Shown: in pieces, positions 60,103 to 64,000 of the stretch
Numbering within the stretch: position 1 is the stretch's first letter
Layout: the number at the start of each line of letters is the position of its first letter
Assembly (NCBI RefSeq): GCF_015209725.1
Contig: NZ_CP063656.1
Span: 62,001 to 126,000 of the forward strand
DNA from: Lysobacter ciconiae
Lineage (GTDB): Bacteria > Pseudomonadota > Gammaproteobacteria > Xanthomonadales > Xanthomonadaceae
Length of the DNA: 64,000 bases
Direction of reading: 5' to 3'
Notes under the pieces: model-generated
What the model was told of the DNA's origin: nothing
Database searches by the model: none
The model's input: only the letters and a program-made list of their open reading frames with translations
Made by a program: the position numbers and the translations under genes

Positions 60103-61098
60103 TCAGTCCTGCTCGCGCAGCCAGCGCGCGGCATCCAGCGCGAAGTAGGTCAGCACGCCATCGGCGCCGGCGCGCTTGATGCTGGTCAGCGCTTCCAGCA
60201 CGCAGGCCCGCTCGTCCAGCCAGCCGTTGAGGATCGCCGCCTTCAGCATCGAGTACTCGCCGCTGACCTGATAGGCGAAGGTCGGCACGCCGAACTCCTC
60301 CTTCACCCGCCGCACGATGTCCACGTACGGCATGCCGGGCTTGACCATCACCATGTCGGCGCCTTCGGCCAGGTCCAGGCTGACCTCGTGCAGGGCCTCG
60401 TCGGTGTTGGCCGGGTCCATCTGGTAGGTTTTCTTGTCGGCCTTGCCCAGCGCGCTGGCGCTGCCGACCGCGTCGCGGAAGGGGCCATAGAACGCGCTGG
60501 CGTACTTGGCGCTGTAGGCCAGTATGCGGGTGTGGATGTAGCCCTCGACCTCCAGCGCGCCGCGGATCTCGCCGATGCGGCCGTCCATCATGTCGCTGGG
60601 GGCGACGATGTCCACGCCGGCGGCGGCGTGCGACAGCGCCTGCTTGACCAGCGCCTCCACGGTGAGGTCGTTGATGACGTAGCCGTAGTCATCCAGCAGG
60701 CCGTCCTGGCCGTGGCTGGTGTAGGGGTCAAGCGCCACGTCGGTGATCACACCGAGGTCCGGGAAGCGCCGCTTGAGCGCACGCACCGCGCGCTGGCACA
60801 GACCGTCCTCGTCCCAGGCGGCGGCCGCGTCCAGCGACTTGGCCTCCGGCGCGGTGACCGGGAACAGCGCCAGCGCGGGAATCCGCAACTCGCTGGCCTG
60901 CTCGGCGACACGCAGCAGTTCATCGATCGACAAACGCTCCACGCCGGGCATGGACGGGATCGCCTCGCGGCCCTCCAGCTCGTGGACGAAGACCGGATAG
61001 ATCAGGTCGTTGCTGGTGAGGACCGTCTCGCGCATCAGGCGACGGGAGAATTCATCGCGGCGCATCCGCCGCGGACGCACGTAGGGATAGCTGCTCAT
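60103..61098 (-). CDS. hemB: Delta-aminolevulinic acid dehydratase (porphobilinogen synthase), cysteine-free metal site
   Basis: Homologues start at the M-S-(S)-Y-P segment, so the ATG at 61098 is preferred over 61107; 331 residues result. The two Schiff-base lysines are in ILAYSAKYASAF and MVMVKPGMPY. Where zinc-type enzymes have DxCxCxYxxHGHCG, this protein reads DVALDPYTSHGQDG, without any of the three cysteines, so it should use magnesium like the enzymes of Pseudomonas aeruginosa. YEITxEY-type active-site strands read FAYQVSGEYSMLKAA. It condenses two 5-aminolevulinate molecules to porphobilinogen. Confidence 0.96.
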   Translation of the reverse strand: MSSYPYVRPRRMRRDEFSRRLMRETVLTSNDLIYPVFVHELEGREAIPSMPGVERLSIDELLRVAEQASELRIPALALFPVTAPEAKSLDAAAAWDEDGLCQRAVRALKRRFPDLGVITDVALDPYTSHGQDGLLDDYGYVINDLTVEALVKQALSHAAAGVDIVAPSDMMDGRIGEIRGALEVEGYIHTRILAYSAKYASAFYGPFRDAVGSASALGKADKKTYQMDPANTDEALHEVSLDLAEGADMVMVKPGMPYVDIVRRVKEEFGVPTFAYQVSGEYSMLKAAILNGWLDERACVLEALTSIKRAGADGVLTYFALDAARWLREQD

Positions 61099-61194
61099 GC
61101 CGCCCATTCTACGACGGCCGGTCGCGCCGGGCTGTTCCGGAAGAGCGCTCCTGAACGCGCGCTCAGGAACGTGCCGGTCGGCGCGGGCCGCGGA

Positions 61195-61443
61195 TCAGAT
61201 GATGCCGCCGCCGATGCTGAGCCGGAACACCGCCACCGCGATCACGATGCCGTTGAGGATCAGCCCGGCCTTGGCCCGGCCACGGCTTTCCGCGCGCGTG
61301 AGCATGATGCCGATGGCCGCGACGATCGCGCCCACGGCGGCGAACGGGATCAGGAACCAGTTGCCCCAACCCAGCAACGGAATCAGCGCGATCACCATCC
61401 AGATCATCGCCACGATGCCCCACAGCAGGCTGATCAGTCCCAT
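61195..61443 (-). CDS. Small three-helix membrane protein of unknown function
   Basis: An 82-residue hydrophobic protein starting at ATG. Helices run through about residues 5-24 (SLLWGIVAMIWMVIALIPLL), 27-47 and 60-80, separated by a short basic loop TRAESRGRAK. The layout is that of small inner-membrane proteins with DUF4190-like helices. No motif predicts function. It lies alone between hemB and the XanB2-like gene, with its own AAGGAG-like site (GAAGGAGACACGAAG) upstream of the start. Confidence 0.78.
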   Translation of the reverse strand: MGLISLLWGIVAMIWMVIALIPLLGWGNWFLIPFAAVGAIVAAIGIMLTRAESRGRAKAGLILNGIVIAVAVFRLSIGGGII

Positions 61444-61516
61444 CTTCGTGTCTCCTTCGGGCGGCCGGTGGCCGCGATGCCGCCAATATCACCCGGCCGC
61501 GCGTTCCGGTCGAGCC

Positions 61517-62515
61517 TCATAGGTCATGCGAGCCGTCGATCTCCAGGGCCAGCTCGCCGCGGCAGACCTGCGCGTGCAGGATGATCCGCGCCACCGCCGG
61601 GTCCAGGCGCCGGTCCAGCAACCGGCTGACGTGGTCGAGCTCGGCGGTGTCGCGCACGTACACCTTCAGCCGCGAACCGGCACCGAAGCCCGCCGGCAAG
61701 CCGGGCCGGTGCTCGCGCGCGGCACCGATCAGGCTGGCGAAGTTGGCCAGGGTCTCATCAAGCTGGGTGGCGACCGAGTCGGCGTGCAGGGAGCGATGGC
61801 CGACGATCGCCGCCGTGCCCGACAGCAGCAGCGGCATCGCCGGGCTGGAGGGAAGCATCGCGCGGGCAAAACTCGGAGGTTGCGGGCCGTACTGGCGTGG
61901 GTAGCGCCAGGCGCTGATCTGGCGCGGATTCTCCAGCGGCCGCCCCGGCGTCTTGGACGCGAGCCAATAGACCTGCAACTGGCGGCAGCCGTCCAGGCGT
62001 CCGATGGCGGTCGCGGCCGGCAACCGGCCCGGCTCGTAGTCGCCCAGGCCGGCGGCGCGGCCGATGCAGAAACGCCGGTAGCGCTCCTCGTCGCCGTCGC
62101 CATCGGTGATCGCGTCCAGGTAGTTCCAGATCCGCAGCAGGTGCGGGTAGCCGCGCCCGGCGGTGAACGCGAGCAGGCGCTGGTAGGCGTCGCTCGCGGC
62201 CGCGCCGATGTCCTCGCCGTCCGGCTCGTCCAGTTGCAAGGCGCCGAACTGGAGATGACCGTCTTCGGCCCAGGCCACGCCGTCGGTGCGGCCATGGCTC
62301 ACGGGGCCGTCGCTGCGCCAGACCTCCAGCGGGGCCGGTCCGTGCGGCTGCAGATTGACCCGCAGGTAGCGCGGATCGTCACTTGACGGTGTGGCGTCGC
62401 CGAAGCCGAATACCGCCAATACATGGGCATCGGCCAGCACGGAATCCAGCGTGTCGTCGCTGTAGCTGATGTCCAGTCCGGCGGCGGCAGGGGCGGTCAG
62501 GGCGATGCCCGTCAT
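61517..62515 (-). CDS. xanB2: XanB2-like chorismatase (3-/4-hydroxybenzoate synthase)
   Basis: The start at the ATG at 62515 gives 332 residues, in line with XanB2. It belongs to the FkbO/Hyg5/XanB2 chorismatase family: RLLAFTAGRGYPHLLRIWNY and the C-terminal RIILHAQVCRGELALEIDGS, with the catalytic Glu region, are recognisable, as are GHRSLH and QLDETLANF. XanB2 of Xanthomonas splits chorismate into 3-hydroxybenzoate for xanthomonadin and 4-hydroxybenzoate for ubiquinone; Lysobacter enzymogenes has the homologue LenB2. The gene diverges from the acyl carrier protein, forming the left edge of the pigment region. Product ratio cannot be read from sequence. Confidence 0.88.
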   Translation of the reverse strand: MTGIALTAPAAAGLDISYSDDTLDSVLADAHVLAVFGFGDATPSSDDPRYLRVNLQPHGPAPLEVWRSDGPVSHGRTDGVAWAEDGHLQFGALQLDEPDGEDIGAAASDAYQRLLAFTAGRGYPHLLRIWNYLDAITDGDGDEERYRRFCIGRAAGLGDYEPGRLPAATAIGRLDGCRQLQVYWLASKTPGRPLENPRQISAWRYPRQYGPQPPSFARAMLPSSPAMPLLLSGTAAIVGHRSLHADSVATQLDETLANFASLIGAAREHRPGLPAGFGAGSRLKVYVRDTAELDHVSRLLDRRLDPAVARIILHAQVCRGELALEIDGSHDL

Positions 62516-62655
62516 GCCGCGGTATCCCGAACGCAGAGGAATGCAAAAAAGTTCATGCCGGCCATGATAACCGGAGCCCTTGCGAGGGCTGCGTGGTTGC
62601 GCCCGGCGGCGGCATGCCGGATCGTTGCGCGATCCCATCCAATGGAAGTCCTTCG

Positions 62656-62925
62656 ATGTCCGCACAAAGCCCCGCCGAGGCCGCCCTGGCCCAACTGCTG
62701 GTCGACAGTCTCAACCTGGAAGACGTGGTGCCCGCCGAGATCGATCCCGAAGCGCCCCTGTTCGGCGAGGGCCTGGGCCTGGATTCGATCGATGCGCTCG
62801 AACTGGCCCTGGCGATCAGCAAGGAGCACGGCTTCCAGCTGCGCTCCGACAACGAGGACAACCGCCGGGTGTTCGCGTCCCTGCGCTCGCTGTCGGCGCA
62901 CGTCGAGCAGAACAAGGCCAGCTGA
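62656..62925 (+). CDS. Acyl carrier protein of the aryl-polyene/xanthomonadin pathway (XanC-like)
   Basis: The ATG at 62656 follows GGAAGTCC and opens an 89-residue acidic carrier protein. GLGLDSIDALELAL gives the attachment serine (Ser44 or nearby) for 4'-phosphopantetheine. It resembles carrier proteins of aryl-polyene clusters rather than housekeeping AcpP, which has DSLD. It would carry the growing polyene from the 3-hydroxybenzoyl starter. The next gene starts 21 bases downstream. Confidence 0.9.
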   Translation: MSAQSPAEAALAQLLVDSLNLEDVVPAEIDPEAPLFGEGLGLDSIDALELALAISKEHGFQLRSDNEDNRRVFASLRSLSAHVEQNKAS

Positions 62926-62946
62926 CGCCCTGCCGCGCCAGCGCAG

Positions 62947-63639
62947 ATGATGGGCATCGTGCTGCTGCGGGTCGTCCTCGCGGCGGCCTACCCGCTGCTG
63001 GCCCATCGCGCCAGCGTGGATGCCAACAACGCCCTGGCGATTGTGGCGTTGCTCGATCTGGTCCTGGTCGTGCTGCTGGAGCCGCTGCTGCGCGCCCGCA
63101 CTTGGGCCTGGTTGCTGCTTGCGGTGGCCTGCGCCGGCCTGTGGGCGATGCGCGGCAGCGATGTGCCGGTGGTGCTGCTGCTGGGTCCGCCGGCGTTGTT
63201 CGCCGCGCTGATCTCCTGGTTCTTCGGCCGCAGCCTGCGCGCTGGGCGCGTGCCGGTGATCACGCGGATCGCGGCGGCGATGGAAGGCTGCCCGCCCGAT
63301 GCACTGGAGCCGCGCCTGCTGCGTTACACCACGCGGCTGACCCTGGCCTGGGCGGCGCTGCTGGCCGTGCTGGCGCTGGCGGACAGCGCACTGGCGGTGA
63401 TCGCGGTGCCCGATGGCGTGCTGGCCCGGCTGGGCTACCCGCCGCTCATCAGCGTGAGCCAGCAGGCCTGGTCGTGGTTCGCCAACCTGCTCGATTACGG
63501 GATCCTCGCGGTGTTCTTCGTCGGCGAGTACCTGCTGCGCAAGCGCTGGTTCCCGGATCCGCCGTATCGCAATTTCATCGACTTCCTGCGCCGCATGGGC
63601 CAGCTGGGACCGGGTTTCTGGCGGGACATGTTCCGCTGA
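62947..63639 (+). CDS. Aryl-polyene cluster membrane protein (COG4648-like)
   Basis: A 230-residue protein with five to six membrane helices (for example NNALAIVALLDLVLVVLLEP, LLLAVACAGLWAM, and LTLAWAALLAVLALA). The C-terminus YRNFIDFLRRMGQLGPGFWR is amphipathic and aromatic. Proteins of this length and layout are usual in aryl-polyene pigment clusters, where they are called COG4648 predicted membrane proteins; their task is not established, and a role in export or in assembling the synthase at the membrane is plausible. ATGs at 62947 and 62950 are both possible. Confidence 0.8.
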   Translation: MMGIVLLRVVLAAAYPLLAHRASVDANNALAIVALLDLVLVVLLEPLLRARTWAWLLLAVACAGLWAMRGSDVPVVLLLGPPALFAALISWFFGRSLRAGRVPVITRIAAAMEGCPPDALEPRLLRYTTRLTLAWAALLAVLALADSALAVIAVPDGVLARLGYPPLISVSQQAWSWFANLLDYGILAVFFVGEYLLRKRWFPDPPYRNFIDFLRRMGQLGPGFWRDMFR

Positions 63640-63686
63640 CGCGGTTCATCGCGCTGGCTTATCCTTGCCGGTCCGCAAGCCGCAGC

Positions 63687-64000
63687 GTGAAAACCTCCGT
63701 GGTCCCCGTGCCGTTCGTGATCGCCGCCGACCATCCCAGCCTGCCGGGCCATTTTCCCGGCCGCCCGGTGGTGCCCGGCGTGGTGATCCTGGACCGCGTG
63801 CTGGAGCTGATCGAGTCCCTGCACCCGGAAGTGGCCGGCGCGCCGCTGCGCCTGCCGCAGGTCAAGTTCCTGCAGCCGCTGCTGCCGGAGAAGACCGCGT
63901 TGATCGAGCTCGAGCTGCTGGGCGAAGCGGCACCGCTGCGCTGGCGCTTCCGCATCCTTCGCGACGACAGTCTGCTGGCCAGCGGCGAAGTGGCCGCGGG
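63687..64000 (+). CDS. FabA/FabZ-like 3-hydroxyacyl-ACP dehydratase of the pigment cluster (partial, 3' end outside window)
   Basis: The gene opens with GTG at 63687 and is open to the last base, giving 104 visible residues. The hotdog signature is clear: AADHPSLPGHFPGRPVVPG, followed by VVILDRVLELIESL, like the FabZ HFPGxPVxPG block with the catalytic His. VKFLQPLLPEKTALIELEL forms the next strands. It would dehydrate the 3-hydroxy intermediate during polyene extension (ApeI-like). The position after the ACP and membrane protein supports an aryl-polyene role. The C-terminus is cut off by the window end. Confidence 0.85.
   Translation, partial: MKTSVVPVPFVIAADHPSLPGHFPGRPVVPGVVILDRVLELIESLHPEVAGAPLRLPQVKFLQPLLPEKTALIELELLGEAAPLRWRFRILRDDSLLASGEVAA

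Overview
The window is GC-rich (roughly 68-70% by eye) and densely coded. It reads as chromosomal DNA of a Lysobacter/Luteimonas/Xanthomonas-type gammaproteobacterium (Xanthomonadaceae/Lysobacteraceae). The lineage call rests on an OleA very close to the Xanthomonas campestris olefin enzyme, an Ax21-family outer-membrane protein, a XanB2-type chorismatase beside an acyl carrier protein and other aryl-polyene genes, a DUF4156 lipoprotein, and a fused aerobic-type indolepyruvate oxidoreductase. I see no rRNA, tRNA, CRISPR array, insertion sequence or prophage, and no gene-free stretch longer than about 260 bases.

Layout. 1-3.5 kb: peptidoglycan L,D-transpeptidase genes, a two-helix membrane protein and a BCCT transporter. 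3.5-9 kb (minus): a GAF-GAF-GGDEF-EAL c-di-GMP protein, then a leaderless lipase-like protein with a C-terminal 11-residue repeat, then an ankyrin lipoprotein that abuts it (an effector/immunity-like pair). 9-19 kb: the fused indolepyruvate oxidoreductase, two exported proteins of unknown role, and a compact ParA-SixA-YceI-phospholipase D run. 19-19.6 kb: two tandem small basic proteins in an unusually AT-rich pocket with a palindromic operator-like site. 19.7-27.3 kb: thioesterase, PlsC, YheT hydrolase, TPR-sulfotransferase, PEBP protein, UppP and GlnA. 27.4-34.7 kb: a leaderless LysM protein, the vitamin B6 pair PdxY/YggS, SodC, a GNAT enzyme and FadI. 34.8-37.8 kb: hemD-hemX-hemY. 37.9-49.1 kb: mostly housekeeping genes (SecB, GpsA, cysteine synthase-like, 6-phosphogluconolactonase, TrmL, M16 protease) plus the Ax21-family protein and OleA.

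49.1-58.4 kb is a partial type VI secretion locus: a TagX-like M15 peptidase, a membrane-anchored ketosynthase-like protein, TssM, TagF and an OmpA/BON protein. The other core T6SS genes are outside the window. 58.4-61.5 kb holds a gamma carbonic anhydrase, an unreported-size small membrane protein, aroE, hemB and another small membrane protein. 61.5 kb to the end is the start of a xanthomonadin/aryl-polyene pigment cluster: XanB2-like chorismatase, divergent from ACP, a membrane protein and a FabA/FabZ-like dehydratase cut by the window edge.

The least explained items are the lipase/ankyrin pair with its hendecad tail, the ketosynthase-like protein inside the T6SS locus, the tandem small proteins at 19 kb, and oleA standing apart from oleBCD.
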